A stretch of 34,951 nucleotides of DNA from a gamma proteobacterium endosymbiont of Lamellibrachia anaximandri (lineage in GTDB: Bacteria; Pseudomonadota; Gammaproteobacteria; Chromatiales; Chromatiaceae): NCBI GenBank assembly GCA_016756835.1, contig JAESPE010000036.1, positions 1-34,951 on the forward strand, read 5' to 3'. Shown here one piece after another: positions 14,533 through 24,160 of the stretch (position 1 is its first letter; the number at the start of each line of letters is the position of its first letter). The position numbers and the translations under genes were made by a program. The notes under the pieces were generated by a model. That model was not told the DNA's origin and did no database searches. It saw only the letters and a program-made list of their open reading frames with translations.

Positions 14533-16539
14533 CTATAGCTCACCTATACGGGAGCACCTGACACGATGAGTCTCAGAAAGCGCGGTTTCAGCAGGGTATC
14601 CGGCACTACAGGCCGCAACGGCCTCTGGACAACGGGGATGAAAATGGCAACCCTGCGGCGGATTGGCGGGAGACGGCATATCTCCCTCCAGACGGATCAC
14701 CGAGCGTTGGTAATCGGGGTCGGGCACAGGCACGGCTGAAAGCAGTGCTTTGGTATAGGGATGTGCCGGCGACCCCAGTACCTTCTCGACACTGCCCTGC
14801 TCCACAATACGGCCCAGATACATCACTGCCACCTCATCGGCCAGATAGGAAACCACCGAGATGTTGTGCGTGATGAAGAGGTAGGATAACTCCAGTTCGC
14901 GCTGCAGCGATTTCAACAGGTTGAGGATCTGCGCCTGCACCGACACATCCAGCGCACTGGTGGGTTCGTCGCAGACGATCAGTTGCGGCTCCACCGCCAG
15001 GGCACGGGCGACACAGATGCGCTGACGCTGACCACCGGAGAACTCATGGGGATAACGTTTGGCCGCATCAGCATGCAGTCCCACCTGTTCCAGCAACTGA
15101 CTGACCCGCACCTTGCGATCCTTTTTGTTGCCGATCTTCTGCGCACGCATCCCCTCGGCGATGATCTCCCCTACCAGCATGCGCGGGTTCATGGAGGACA
15201 TGGGATCCTGAAAGATGATCTGCATATCCGCGCGACGTTGCCGCAGCGCCTCTCCCTTCAACTGCGTCAGTTCATCTTCGCCAAATTTCACCTGCCCTTC
15301 GGTGGGACGGATCAGTTGCAATATGCCCTTGCCAACCGTGGTCTTGCCGCAACCCGACTCACCCACCAGGGCCAGGGTTCGTCCCTTGGCAATCGACAGC
15401 CCGACACCATCCACGGCCCGCACCTGGCCCACCACGCGCCGAAACACGCCTTTATGGATGGGAAAGTGGACCTTGAGATCCGTTACATCCAGCAGGGATT
15501 CGTCTCCTCCCTGGGACAAGATATGGGTCTCCGCCTCGACGGATGTATCACTCAGCGTGGGCGTGATCGGGTCGTCGGCATAGATAAGGCAGCGTACGCC
15601 CTGCCGTTCGGTTAGGTCGACCCAGTCGGGTATCTCGTTGCCACAACGGGATATCGCCTGTTCACAGCGATCGGCAAAACGGCAGCCGGAAAATCGCTGG
15701 TTCAGCGGCGGCACCGTCCCTTTGATGACCGCCAGTTTTTCATCCCGTTTGTGACTGTCCGGCAGAGATTCAAATAGCTTGCGGCTGTAGGGGTGTTTCG
15801 GGCCTTCAAAGAAAGCACCAACATCCGCAGTCTCAACGATCTGCCCTGCATACATCACCGCCAGGCGGTCGGCAGTCTCCGCCACCACGCCCAAGTCGTG
15901 AGTGATGAGCAGGATCGCCATGCCGGTCTCCTGCTGCAACTGTTTCAGCAGGGTCAATACCTGAGCCTGTATGGTCACATCCAGCGCTGTGGTGGGTTCA
16001 TCGGCGATCAACAGTTCCGGTCGCCCGGCCAGCGCCATGGCAATCATTACCCGCTGTTTCATGCCACCGGAGAGCTGATGGGGATACTCTCTGACACGGC
16101 GGCGGGGATCGGGAATACCGACAGAATCTAGCAGTTCCACCACCCGCTCCGTCACAGCCGCACCACTCAGTTTGTCATGCAGGCGCACCGCCTCGGCAAT
16201 TTGATCACCGATGCGCAACACCGGGTTGAGGGAGGTCATGGGCTCCTGAAAGATCATGCCCATGTGACCGCCCCGCACCTGGCGCATCTCCTGTTCGGAA
16301 AGGGTCAACAGATCCAGACCGTCAAGTTTGACATGCCCATCGCTGATGCGCCCGGAAGGGGGCAACAGACGCATCATGGTGAGGGCGGTCATCGATTTGC
16401 CGCAACCCGATTCACCCAACAGCGCCAGCGTCTCGCCCTGGCGGATGGTCAGATTGAGACCATCCACCACCCGCACCGGGTTCTGTTTGTTGCCGAGCCG
16501 GGTGTGCAGGTTTTCGATTGCTAACAGATGATTTTTCAT
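14533..16539 (-). CDS. ABC importer ATPase, two fused nucleotide-binding domains (peptide/nickel family)
   Basis: This cytoplasmic protein powers uptake through the two permeases encoded upstream. It contains two complete ATPase domains in one chain, as in YejF-type proteins: first half with Walker A GESGCGKS (46-53 counted from the GTG), signature LSGGMKQR (160-167) and Walker B LLIADEP (180-186); second half with a second GESGCGKT near 395, [11 protein letters not shown] and FSGGQRQR. Both halves end in the cysteine-bearing oligopeptide-transporter tail ([20 protein letters not shown]). The ATG at 16539 gives the usual family N-terminus. A GTG at 16551 overlaps the permease stop by one base and is the alternative; neither has a good ribosome site. 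It is the last gene of a four-gene operon. Confidence 0.93.
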   Translation of the reverse strand: MKNHLLAIENLHTRLGNKQNPVRVVDGLNLTIRQGETLALLGESGCGKSMTALTMMRLLPPSGRISDGHVKLDGLDLLTLSEQEMRQVRGGHMGMIFQEPMTSLNPVLRIGDQIAEAVRLHDKLSGAAVTERVVELLDSVGIPDPRRRVREYPHQLSGGMKQRVMIAMALAGRPELLIADEPTTALDVTIQAQVLTLLKQLQQETGMAILLITHDLGVVAETADRLAVMYAGQIVETADVGAFFEGPKHPYSRKLFESLPDSHKRDEKLAVIKGTVPPLNQRFSGCRFADRCEQAISRCGNEIPDWVDLTERQGVRCLIYADDPITPTLSDTSVEAETHILSQGGDESLLDVTDLKVHFPIHKGVFRRVVGQVRAVDGVGLSIAKGRTLALVGESGCGKTTVGKGILQLIRPTEGQVKFGEDELTQLKGEALRQRRADMQIIFQDPMSSMNPRMLVGEIIAEGMRAQKIGNKKDRKVRVSQLLEQVGLHADAAKRYPHEFSGGQRQRICVARALAVEPQLIVCDEPTSALDVSVQAQILNLLKSLQRELELSYLFITHNISVVSYLADEVAVMYLGRIVEQGSVEKVLGSPAHPYTKALLSAVPVPDPDYQRSVIRLEGDMPSPANPPQGCHFHPRCPEAVAACSAGYPAETALSETHRVRCSRIGEL

Positions 16540-16550
16540 AGGCAATATCA

Positions 16551-17948
16551 CTACCGGCTAGTGCGCAGTCTGGGATCAAAGGCATCCCGCACCACATCCG
16601 AAAAGAGGTTGGCGGAGAGCACCAGGGTAAACATGAAAATCAATGCTGCAGCCAGCGACCACCAGACGATCGGTTCGCGGGCCATTTCAAGCCGGGCGCT
16701 GTTGATCATGTTGCCCCAACTGTTCATGGTCGGATCGACACCGATATTGACGTAGGAGAGCACCGCCTCCGCCAGCACCAGGCCGCTGAAGTCGAGCACC
16801 AGGGTGATCAGCACGATATGCAGCACGTTGGGCAGAATATGACGGCCGATGATGGTGAAGTGGCCGACGCCGAAGGCCTGGGAGGCCTGCACATACTCAA
16901 GCTCCCGCAGCTTGAAAGTCTCGCCCCGCAACATACGGCAGAGACCGGTCCAACTGGTCACCCCAAGGATCATGCAGAGAAAGAGCAACCGCAGGTCGGC
17001 TCGCTGGGTCAGACTGGCGAACTCCGCCTCATGATTGCTCATGTAGATCTGCATCATGAGGATGGCGGCAGCGATCAGCAACACCCCTGGAATAGAGTTG
17101 AGGGTGGTGTAGCTGTATTGGATCAGATCGTCCACCCAACCCCGGAAATAGCCTGCCATGATGCCGAGCAGGATCGCCGCAGGCAGCATCACCATGGTCG
17201 TCAGGGTGCCGATCAACAGTCCGGTGCGAATACTCTTCAGCCCCTGATAGAAGACATCCTCCCCCACTTTGTCGGTGCCGAAGAGGTGGTACTGAACCGC
17301 CAGTTCGCCCAGGATAAAACCGAGCACCAGCAGCACGCCCAATGTAATGAGCACTGTGCGCCAGGGGATTGGCGTCTCATAGCGAATCACCCGTGACTGC
17401 ATCTGCCCGAAGGTCAAACCTTCCCGCCTCGCCATCAGCGCCACAAACAGCACGGAGAGACCCAGCCAGCAGACGACGCCCTCCAGCGTTCCGTGTATGA
17501 CATTAAGATAAATATCGGAAGCCCAGTCGAGTTCAGGGTCTGCCAGATGAGCACCGCCGAACTTCAGCCGGGGATAGTCACGTTGGCTTTTTCCACCAGC
17601 CAGTTCGATGGTCTCCTTGGCGTAGAGGTGTGTTGCCAGCGGTGCCGAATAGGTCTTCTCGGTGCGGGTGCGCAGGGGGGTGACCATAAGATCGAAGAGG
17701 CTCAGCACCTCGGCGGTCTCCCCCTCTGTGCCATCCATATCGGGATGGTAGTGAATGGAGTCGAGCAGGCCGATCAGGATATAACAGGAGAGCACCACCA
17801 GCGCCCCCATACCCACACGGCTGCGCGCCACATGCCGCCAGGGGGCACGCAGATGTTCCCGCCGACTGGCGAACATGGCAAAGCCGACTGCCAGAAAAAC
17901 CAGCAGGAAGACCAGTGCATCGGTCCAGAGAATCACCAGATCAGGCAT
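16551..17948 (-). CDS. ABC importer permease (DppC/OppC/YejE family), long form
   Basis: An inner-membrane permease of the peptide/nickel importer family. The C-terminal half (about 235-455) has the family's helices and the EAA-type coupling loop EYVQASQAFGVGHFTIIGRHILPN. The protein is 465 residues, longer than the roughly 300-340 of most relatives: an N-terminal helix (MPDLVILWTDALVFLLVFLAV) and a periplasmic insert between the second helix and about residue 150 (DYPRLKFGGAHLADPELDW) account for it. The substrate cannot be read from the sequence. The next gene starts directly at its stop. Confidence 0.92.
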   Translation of the reverse strand: MPDLVILWTDALVFLLVFLAVGFAMFASRREHLRAPWRHVARSRVGMGALVVLSCYILIGLLDSIHYHPDMDGTEGETAEVLSLFDLMVTPLRTRTEKTYSAPLATHLYAKETIELAGGKSQRDYPRLKFGGAHLADPELDWASDIYLNVIHGTLEGVVCWLGLSVLFVALMARREGLTFGQMQSRVIRYETPIPWRTVLITLGVLLVLGFILGELAVQYHLFGTDKVGEDVFYQGLKSIRTGLLIGTLTTMVMLPAAILLGIMAGYFRGWVDDLIQYSYTTLNSIPGVLLIAAAILMMQIYMSNHEAEFASLTQRADLRLLFLCMILGVTSWTGLCRMLRGETFKLRELEYVQASQAFGVGHFTIIGRHILPNVLHIVLITLVLDFSGLVLAEAVLSYVNIGVDPTMNSWGNMINSARLEMAREPIVWWSLAAALIFMFTLVLSANLFSDVVRDAFDPRLRTSR

Positions 17949-17985
17949 GGAGGTTCACCACACTCTCCCAGGGGGAGGAGACCGC

Positions 17986-18047
17986 AGGGTGCGCTGTGCG
18001 CGCCATGATTGTTGTAACTGCTTCTTCAGGTGCGCACGGCACACCCT
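17986..18047. repeat. Palindromic repeat inside the ABC operon
   Basis: Arms 17986-18004 (AGGGTGCGCTGTGCGCGCC) and 18029-18047 (GGTGCGCACGGCACACCCT) pair over 19 bases with three mismatches, loop 24 bases. It fills most of the 110-base gap between the two permease genes. The AGGGTGYGCYGTGCGC motif is a further intergenic repeat family, unrelated to the GTAGGAGC one. It could tune the level of the downstream permease and ATPase. Confidence 0.8.
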
Positions 18048-18058
18048 ACCAGACTGAT

Positions 18059-19036
18059 TCATGAAAGCCGCACCCTTGGATCGACGATGGTGTAGGAGAT
18101 ATCGGTCAGTATCAGTCCGATGATGTAGAGCACGGAACCGAGAAAGACCATCGCCCGCACGATGGCGAAATCCTGCCGGTTGATAGCATCGATGGTGTAA
18201 CTGCCCAGACCCGGCACGCCAAAGAAGGATTCAGTGATCAGACTGCCCATGAACAGCAGCGGCAGCACAGCCACCACGCCGGTCAGGATCGGGATCAACG
18301 CATTCTGAAAGACATGGCCGAACAGCACCCACTGCTCACTCAAACCCTTGGCGCGGGCGGTGCGCACATAGTCCTTGTTGATCTCCTCCAGAAAAAGGGT
18401 GCGATACCAGCGGGTGCCGGCACCGATACCGCCAATGACCCCGATGATCACCGGCAGGAGCAGAAACTTGATCGCACTCAGCCCGGTGCTGTAACCCGAG
18501 ATCGGCACCAGATGGAGCAGTTTCCCCACCAGATACTGCCCGCCGATGATGTAGAAAAGCGCCGAGATCGACATCATCACCACGCAGATCACTACCCCCC
18601 AGAAATCGATATAGGTAGCGCGAAAGAAGGCGATCAGCAGGGCGAAGGTGATATTCAGCGCCAATCCAACCAGCAGCACCGGCACCGCGATGGCAAGACT
18701 GGGCCACATACGCTGGGAGATGTCGTAACCGATATCGCGACCGCTGTCGGACACGCCGAAATCGAACTGAAACAGCTTCACCGACTTCTGAAAGAAGATG
18801 GTCCGGGTGATCTGTCCAGCACCCGCCTCGGATTCATTGTAGAGCATCGGAAGATCGTAGCCCCGCTCTGCTTTCCACTCCTCGATAGCGGCGGGAGTGA
18901 CGCGCTTCATGCCCAGATTCATGCGCGCCATATCATCAGGGGAGTTGACCACGAAGAAGAGCAGGAAGGTGATGATGTTCACCCCAATCAGGATCGGGAT
19001 AGCGTAGAGCATCCGCCGTACAATATAGGCCATCAT
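18059..19036 (-). CDS. ABC importer permease (DppB/OppB family)
   Basis: Inner-membrane partner of the second permease. It begins MMAYIVRRMLYAIPILIGVNIITFLLFF, the standard opening of DppB-like proteins, and contains the coupling loop EEINKDYVRTARAKGLSEQWVLFGHVFQNA (quoted in part: DYVRTARAKGLSE) near residue 225-240. The start at 19036 overlaps the stop of the binding-protein gene by four bases (ATGA) and has a GGGAGAGGAG about ten bases upstream; a second ATG follows immediately at 19033. Longer frames toward 19144 run inside the preceding gene and are rejected. About 325 residues, normal for the family. Confidence 0.93.
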   Translation of the reverse strand: MMAYIVRRMLYAIPILIGVNIITFLLFFVVNSPDDMARMNLGMKRVTPAAIEEWKAERGYDLPMLYNESEAGAGQITRTIFFQKSVKLFQFDFGVSDSGRDIGYDISQRMWPSLAIAVPVLLVGLALNITFALLIAFFRATYIDFWGVVICVVMMSISALFYIIGGQYLVGKLLHLVPISGYSTGLSAIKFLLLPVIIGVIGGIGAGTRWYRTLFLEEINKDYVRTARAKGLSEQWVLFGHVFQNALIPILTGVVAVLPLLFMGSLITESFFGVPGLGSYTIDAINRQDFAIVRAMVFLGSVLYIIGLILTDISYTIVDPRVRLS

Positions 19037-21219
19037 CGTGCAGCACTCCTCTCCCGGCGTCGGAACAGCACAACGGCGGGAATAAGAGAGAGCAGTAATA
19101 TTACCGCAGTGCCGATCACAGGCCAGAGCACCGGTTGGTTCCATGCCAACTGAGACTCATGGCGCAAGTCAGGGTCGACCCGTTTGTATTTCAACGTGTT
19201 GTTCGCCATCAGATTGGGTTTTACGTTGTGATACCAGGCGTGGCTCAGGGAGAACGCCTTGGAGTGAAACCCAAACAACCAGGGGGCATCCCACCGCAGT
19301 ATCTCCGTCAAGTGGTCGATGATTGCCATCCGTTCGGGGCCGTTGTCCATGTTCTTCATCCGGCTGAAGAGTTCATCAAACTCAGGATTGGCATAGTTGG
19401 AAGCGTTCTCCCCTCCCCCGCTCATCTTGGAGTTGGGGCCGTAGAGGAGAAAGAAGAAGTTCTCCGGATCAGGGTAGTCGGCATTCCAGCCCCAACTAAA
19501 CATCTGCCCGGTGCCCTTGCGGATCTTCTCCTGAAAACGGTTGTAATCGGTAGCACGGACCACTAATTGGATGCCCAACTTGGTGAACTGCTTGCGCCAC
19601 CAGTTCATCCTCGCTTTGTCATCCGGACCGGTCGCCACGGCATCGTAGTAGAGCACCAGGGGCTTGCCGGTGTCCGGATCCCGCCCATCGGTATAACCCG
19701 CCTGTTGCAGCAACGCCTTCGCCTCATCGATGGAACGGCGTTTGGGTTTACCGTCAATCACCTCGTAGACGTAGGGGTTGATTCCCTCGGCTCCAGGCCG
19801 GTTGCCGTAGATGCCCGGCGGAATCATCCCCTGTGCCGGGATGCCCCGCCCATTGGCAAAGATGGAGATAAACTCTTCGTAGTCCGCCGCAATGGCGATG
19901 GCACGACGCAGCAGCCGCGCCCGTTCAGAATCCCCGCCGACCACCGAATCGCGCATATTGAAGCCGAAATAGCCGATGGAAGTCTGTACCGCAGTGGTCA
20001 ACTGAATCCCTTTCTGCCGCATCGACTCCGTCAGCCCCACCTCTCCCTGATCACCGAACTGCACCGCCTGATCAAAACTGTCCGACGAGATACCGGAGGT
20101 ATCGTAGTAGCCCTGCAGAAATTTATTCCAGTAGGGGATGGTCTCCTTCTCCAGGCTATAGACCGCCTTGTCGACAAAGGGCAGCGGCAAACCGGCGTCC
20201 TGCAACAGTCCAGCCGCAATGTCCTCGGGTTCACCCACTTCGGGATAGGACTCACCATGAAAATTGGGATTGCGCGCCAGCACCATGCGCAGGTTGGGGT
20301 TATTCTCCGTCAACATAAACGCCCCGGTGCCCACCGGATACCAGTCCAGTTTGATATTGCGCTTGCGCAACCCCGGCTGGGCGTAAAAGCGGTCCGCCTC
20401 CCAAGGCATGGGGGCAAAGAACGGCATCGCCATCCAGTAGACGAACTGGGGATATTTACCTTTGAGACGGATGCGATAGCGGTAGTTGTCCACCACCTCC
20501 ACACCTGGCAGATCATACTCCCGCAGATCGACATAAGGACGCTCTTGACCGGTCATCTTCTGCAGCCGTTTGTCCTCGGCGCTCAGGCGCTCGGAAAACG
20601 CCTTGAAACCGACGATGTACTCATTCATAACCCCGGCGATAGGGCAGTGAAAACGGGGAAAAGCGAGGCGTTTTACCTGGTAGACGTAGTCCGCCGCCGT
20701 CAGTTCGCGGCTGCCGTTAACCGGCAGATCAGCCAGGGTATGCAGCGTTTCCAACTGCTTTTCATTCAACTGATGGTAGAGAAATTCACCCGACTCTTCC
20801 CTGGCAAACAGGGGGTGTGGTTGAAAGCGGATACCGGGTTGAATAGTGACCAGGTAGTCACTGAAGACGATCTCATCCACCGAGGCATTATCCGGAAGAG
20901 GTTTGCCTTCGGCGTCCAGATAGGTGACCTGGGGCATTCCCTCACTGGTCAGAGGCACCAACTCATAGGGCCGCTTCAGAAAGTGGTACTGCAGCGGCGG
21001 CTCATAGATCTGGGCGATAAACTCATACTCATTGGAACTGTAGGAGCGGGCCGGATCGAGATGCTTGGGGCGCTCGGAGAAGGAGCGGTAGAGCACTTGG
21101 CTGGACATCTCGCCGGCGGGGTGAGGCGAGTTCCAGGGGGAGTCATCGCACCCCGTCAACAGCATGCCAATCAGCAACAGACTGCAGACTCCTCTCAGTT
21201 TTATCAATCTGACGCGCAT
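19033..21219 (-). CDS. Family 5 solute-binding lipoprotein of the ABC importer, with C-terminal membrane helix
   Basis: The periplasmic binding component of the operon (peptide/nickel family, SBP_bac_5). The signal peptide ends in a lipobox, LLTGC, with Cys24 as the likely lipid site. The body has family motifs: RPKHLDPARSYSSNEY near the start, GTGAFMLTENNPN, RNPNFHGES, and WNADYPDPENFF near the C-terminal lobe. At 728 residues it is longer than typical (about 500-600). Unusually, it ends with a hydrophobic helix (PVIGTAVILLLSLIPAVVLF) and basic tail, so it may be held in the membrane at both ends. The ligand is unknown. It is the first gene of the operon; downstream permeases and ATPase follow closely. 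Confidence 0.9.
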   Translation of the reverse strand: MRVRLIKLRGVCSLLLIGMLLTGCDDSPWNSPHPAGEMSSQVLYRSFSERPKHLDPARSYSSNEYEFIAQIYEPPLQYHFLKRPYELVPLTSEGMPQVTYLDAEGKPLPDNASVDEIVFSDYLVTIQPGIRFQPHPLFAREESGEFLYHQLNEKQLETLHTLADLPVNGSRELTAADYVYQVKRLAFPRFHCPIAGVMNEYIVGFKAFSERLSAEDKRLQKMTGQERPYVDLREYDLPGVEVVDNYRYRIRLKGKYPQFVYWMAMPFFAPMPWEADRFYAQPGLRKRNIKLDWYPVGTGAFMLTENNPNLRMVLARNPNFHGESYPEVGEPEDIAAGLLQDAGLPLPFVDKAVYSLEKETIPYWNKFLQGYYDTSGISSDSFDQAVQFGDQGEVGLTESMRQKGIQLTTAVQTSIGYFGFNMRDSVVGGDSERARLLRRAIAIAADYEEFISIFANGRGIPAQGMIPPGIYGNRPGAEGINPYVYEVIDGKPKRRSIDEAKALLQQAGYTDGRDPDTGKPLVLYYDAVATGPDDKARMNWWRKQFTKLGIQLVVRATDYNRFQEKIRKGTGQMFSWGWNADYPDPENFFFLLYGPNSKMSGGGENASNYANPEFDELFSRMKNMDNGPERMAIIDHLTEILRWDAPWLFGFHSKAFSLSHAWYHNVKPNLMANNTLKYKRVDPDLRHESQLAWNQPVLWPVIGTAVILLLSLIPAVVLFRRRERSAAR

Positions 21220-21521
21220 ATAATGGCAGGACTCGCCCTTTTCGATTCGGGAAATTTCGGGTAACTTAGTCAGTTCTTCGTTTAGTGTTCATCCGGAAGC
21301 ACATCTTTTACCACGAAGAACACGAAGTTAAAAAATTGATTAACAATGAGTTTTCTTTGCTCCCTTCGTGCCCTTCGTGGTGAAAACAATATTACTTGAC
21401 GGACACTTGTTAATTGTCGGAATCCGGCGCAACCACGGATTGGTATCCGAATGCCGGAGCAGTCGGCCACTGGCCGCATTATCCGCAATTCTGTTTGATG
21501 ACACCACCAAGGAATTGTTCC
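21220..21521. other. Intergenic region between divergent ABC operon and fabI
   Basis: This 302-base stretch must hold the promoters of both the ABC operon (minus) and fabI (plus). The only clear structure is the inverted repeat at 21306-21386. No gene is supported. AAGGAA at about 21509-21514 is the ribosome site of fabI. Confidence 0.6.
21306..21386. repeat. ACCACGAAG-type inverted repeat
   Basis: TTTTACCACGAAGAACACGAAG (in part; arm 21306-21327) pairs with arm 21364-21386, whose complement reads TTTTCACCACGAAGGGCACG. The arms enclose 36 AT-rich bases. The same word family recurs as a tight hairpin at 31545-31588, so it is a dispersed repeat in this genome. Confidence 0.8.
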
Positions 21522-22295
21522 ATGGGTTTTTTGCAAGACAAACGTATTCTTATCGTTGGCGTCGCCAGCAACCGTTCAATCGCCTGGGGCGTTGCCGAAG
21601 CCATGCACCGCGAGGGCGCACAGCTCGCCTTCACTTACCAGGGTGACAAACTCAAGAGCCGGGTGCAGAAGATCGCCGATTTGTGCGGCTCTGATATCGT
21701 ACTGCCGCTGGATGTCACCAGTGACGAGCAGATCAATGCGGTATTCGAGGAACTGGGCAAGAAATGGGACGGTCTGGAGGGCATCGTCCACTCCGTGGGC
21801 TTCGCCCCCCGCGACCATCTGGAAGGCAGGTATCTGGACAATTTGACCCGCGAGGGTTTTGCCATGGCCCACGATATCAGCGCCTACAGCTTCGCCGCCC
21901 TGGCCAAAGCAGGCATGCCGATGATGCAGGGCCGCAACGCGTCGCTGATCACCATGAGCTATCTCGGCGCCGTGCGCACCGTGCCCTTCTACAATGTAAT
22001 GGGTGTAGCCAAGGCGAGTCTGGAGGCCAATGTCCGCTACATGGCCGACTCAATGGGACCCGACGGCATCCGCGTGAACGCAGTCTCCGCAGGCCCGATC
22101 CGTACCTTGGCGGCATCCGGCATCAAGAACTTCAAGAGCATGCTCGATGAAGCGGAGCAGAAGACCCCGCTGCGACGTAATGTGACTACCGCAGAGGTGG
22201 GCAATGCGGCTGCTTTCCTCTGTTCTGACCTCGCCTCAGGCATCACCGGTGACGTGCTCTACGTCGACTCGGGATACCACATCCTGGGGGTGTGA
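21522..22295 (+). CDS. fabI: Enoyl-[acyl-carrier-protein] reductase (NADH) FabI
   Basis: FabI reduces the enoyl-ACP in the last step of each round of fatty-acid elongation. The 257-residue protein shows the short-chain reductase nucleotide site ([16 protein letters not shown], about 13-28), SVGFAP (91-96), and the catalytic pair Y157 and K164 in YNVMGVAK, with Y147 ahead of it; [13 protein letters not shown] is the family's substrate loop. Length is normal. The start at 21522 ([13 protein letters not shown]) is the family's usual one; a longer frame from 21414 adds unrelated residues. It stands alone, converging on soxB. Confidence 0.97.
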   Translation: MGFLQDKRILIVGVASNRSIAWGVAEAMHREGAQLAFTYQGDKLKSRVQKIADLCGSDIVLPLDVTSDEQINAVFEELGKKWDGLEGIVHSVGFAPRDHLEGRYLDNLTREGFAMAHDISAYSFAALAKAGMPMMQGRNASLITMSYLGAVRTVPFYNVMGVAKASLEANVRYMADSMGPDGIRVNAVSAGPIRTLAASGIKNFKSMLDEAEQKTPLRRNVTTAEVGNAAAFLCSDLASGITGDVLYVDSGYHILGV

Positions 22296-22303
22296 TTCGA
22301 AAC

Positions 22304-22330
22304 GTAGGAGCGGCGCCTCGCCGCTCCTAT
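22304..22330. repeat. Palindromic REP-like repeat / possible shared terminator of fabI and soxB
   Basis: GTAGGAGCGGCG and CGCCGCTCCTAT pair over 12 bases around CCT. It is a compact member of the GTAGGAGC family also seen at 13165-13202. Lying 9 bases after the fabI stop and 52 from the soxB stop, it may form a two-way end structure, though no T-run follows. Confidence 0.8.
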
Positions 22331-22381
22331 GACGTTAATGGTTAGTACGGCGCTTATCGTTTTCGCATCAAAACAGGATCA

Positions 22382-24160
22382 TCAGCTGCTTCGGTACTCC
22401 GCAATACCTGGATTACCCTTCACGCCGACCAGTTTCGGGGTGTTGAGCTTTTTGATCTTTACCGTTTTTTGATGACGCAGGTAGTCACCCACCACATCCC
22501 AGATGGGACGGCCGGGAGATTTTGAACCCACGGTCGCCCAACCGGCAACCACATACTTCTTGTCAGCATCAATTGCGGTACCGTCGTTCAGGGTCATGCT
22601 GGTAATGCGCTTGCCGAAACCCTTGCCCGGCTCACAGACATAGTCCAGGCCACCGACCCGCACCATGTCACCCCCCTGCTGATAGTAGGGATCCTTGTTG
22701 AAGAGGTTGTCACTGACATCCTCCAGTATCGCCTTGATGTCGGCACCGCTCATCTCCCGGCGATAGGTCTCGGGATAGGTGATACTGGTTTGATCCATGA
22801 CGTGGTCCATGGTGATCGTCTGACCCGGCAGCACGGTGGTGCCCCAGCGGAAACCGGGAGAGAGGGATATCTGGGCGTCATTGACCTCGGTGAGAGCATC
22901 GCAGATGACCTGATCGAAGGTGCCGTTGAAGTTGCCACGGCGATAGAGGGTCTCCTCCGCCACCGCCAGCTTCTCATCCAGCTGAGCCTTGTAGGGGGCG
23001 CGCACACCATCGATGTATGCCTGCATCTCCTTGTCTGCGGGCAGCAGGTTGGAGAAAACCGGTAGCAGCCGATAGCGAAAATCCCGCACCTTGCCGCCCT
23101 TTACCTCCAGATCCATCACACCGAGGAACTTGCCGTTGGAACCGGCATTGGTCACCAGAGTCTTGCCGCCGGCATTCTTGACGATCGTCGGGGCCGGCAT
23201 ACCATCGTGGGTATGGCCGCCGAAAATGACGTCGATACCGCTGACCCGGGAAGCCATCTTGATGTCCACATCCATACCATTGTGGGAGAGCACCACTACC
23301 ACATCGGGCTTTTCGTTTTCGCGCACCATATCGACCACCGCCTGCATACTTTCGTCCTGGATACCGAAGGTCCAGTCCGGGATGAAGCGCTGGGGATTGG
23401 CAATGGGGGTATAGGGAAAGGCCTGGCCGATCACGGCTACACGGGCACCGCCCACGTTCTTGATCACATAGGGCTTGAAGGCGTTGCCCTCATCTTCGTC
23501 AAAACCATCAAAGTCGGCAAACTTGTAGTCGAACAAGGCATCGTCGCTTACCTTGACATTCTGCGCTACGAAGTCGCCTTTGAAATCATGGATATTGGAG
23601 ATCACCTCCTTGTCGAGATAGGTGAACTCCCAGTGACCGGTCATCACATCCACACCCAGCATGTTGCAGGCACCGACCATATCTTTTCCGCGGGTCCAGT
23701 AGGCTGTACCGGAACCTTGCCAAGTGTCGCCCCCATCCATCAAAAGGGTGTTACCAGGCCCCCGCTCTGCACGGATACGATCCACCAGCGTTCGCAGATG
23801 GGCAAAGCCGCCGATCTTGCCATACTTGGCCGAGGCAGCATCAAAATTGAGATAGCTGAAGGCGTGGGATTCGATGCCGTTCGGTGCGATACCGAAGTGG
23901 TTCAGCAGTTTGTCACCCACCAGGTGAGGCGCCTTGTTGAAGGCATAACCCAGTCCCAAATTAACATTGGGTTCCCGAAAGTAGATGGGATTCAGCTGTG
24001 CATGTGTGTCGGTAAAGTGCAGCAGAGAGACATTACCAAACTTCGGCACCTCATAGAGATCGGCGGGCTGCCTGGCTGCTGCGAAGATCGAGCCGGGCAT
24101 CATGCCGGCAGCGCCGGCGAGTCCCATCAGGCGAAGAAACTCACGTCTGGAAATAGACAT
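22382..24160 (-). CDS. soxB: Thiosulfohydrolase SoxB
   Basis: SoxB is the periplasmic dimanganese enzyme of the Sox pathway. It hydrolyses the sulfate group from the thiosulfonate carried on SoxYZ. The 592-residue precursor starts with a Tat signal (SRREFLRLMGLAGAAG) and has the metallophosphatase ligand motifs in order: DTHAQ (51-55), GGDTW (143-147), GHWE (175-178), SHNGMD (292-297) and GGHTHDG (314-320). REPNVNLG and TSITYPETYRREM are SoxB-typical. Length is normal. AGAGGA lies about 8 bases before the ATG. No soxXYZA genes are nearby, as in several gammaproteobacterial sulfur oxidisers where soxB is separate. The next operon upstream on the same strand encodes a two-component system that could regulate it. 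Confidence 0.96.
   Translation of the reverse strand: MSISRREFLRLMGLAGAAGMMPGSIFAAARQPADLYEVPKFGNVSLLHFTDTHAQLNPIYFREPNVNLGLGYAFNKAPHLVGDKLLNHFGIAPNGIESHAFSYLNFDAASAKYGKIGGFAHLRTLVDRIRAERGPGNTLLMDGGDTWQGSGTAYWTRGKDMVGACNMLGVDVMTGHWEFTYLDKEVISNIHDFKGDFVAQNVKVSDDALFDYKFADFDGFDEDEGNAFKPYVIKNVGGARVAVIGQAFPYTPIANPQRFIPDWTFGIQDESMQAVVDMVRENEKPDVVVVLSHNGMDVDIKMASRVSGIDVIFGGHTHDGMPAPTIVKNAGGKTLVTNAGSNGKFLGVMDLEVKGGKVRDFRYRLLPVFSNLLPADKEMQAYIDGVRAPYKAQLDEKLAVAEETLYRRGNFNGTFDQVICDALTEVNDAQISLSPGFRWGTTVLPGQTITMDHVMDQTSITYPETYRREMSGADIKAILEDVSDNLFNKDPYYQQGGDMVRVGGLDYVCEPGKGFGKRITSMTLNDGTAIDADKKYVVAGWATVGSKSPGRPIWDVVGDYLRHQKTVKIKKLNTPKLVGVKGNPGIAEYRSS

Noticed and set aside
19037..19144. Longer start for the DppB-like permease
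   Set aside because: The extra residues overlap the coding end of the binding protein, and the ATG overlap at 19036 with a good ribosome site is the normal operon arrangement.
21040..21055. GTAGGAGCGGG inside the binding-protein gene resembling the palindromic repeat
   Set aside because: Only one arm is present, with no palindrome, and it lies in conserved coding sequence.
19567..21264. 565-codon open frame on the plus strand opposite the binding-protein gene
   Set aside because: It is the antisense of a well-supported gene, has a composition typical of a shadow frame (rich in His, Arg, Gln) and no recognisable domain.
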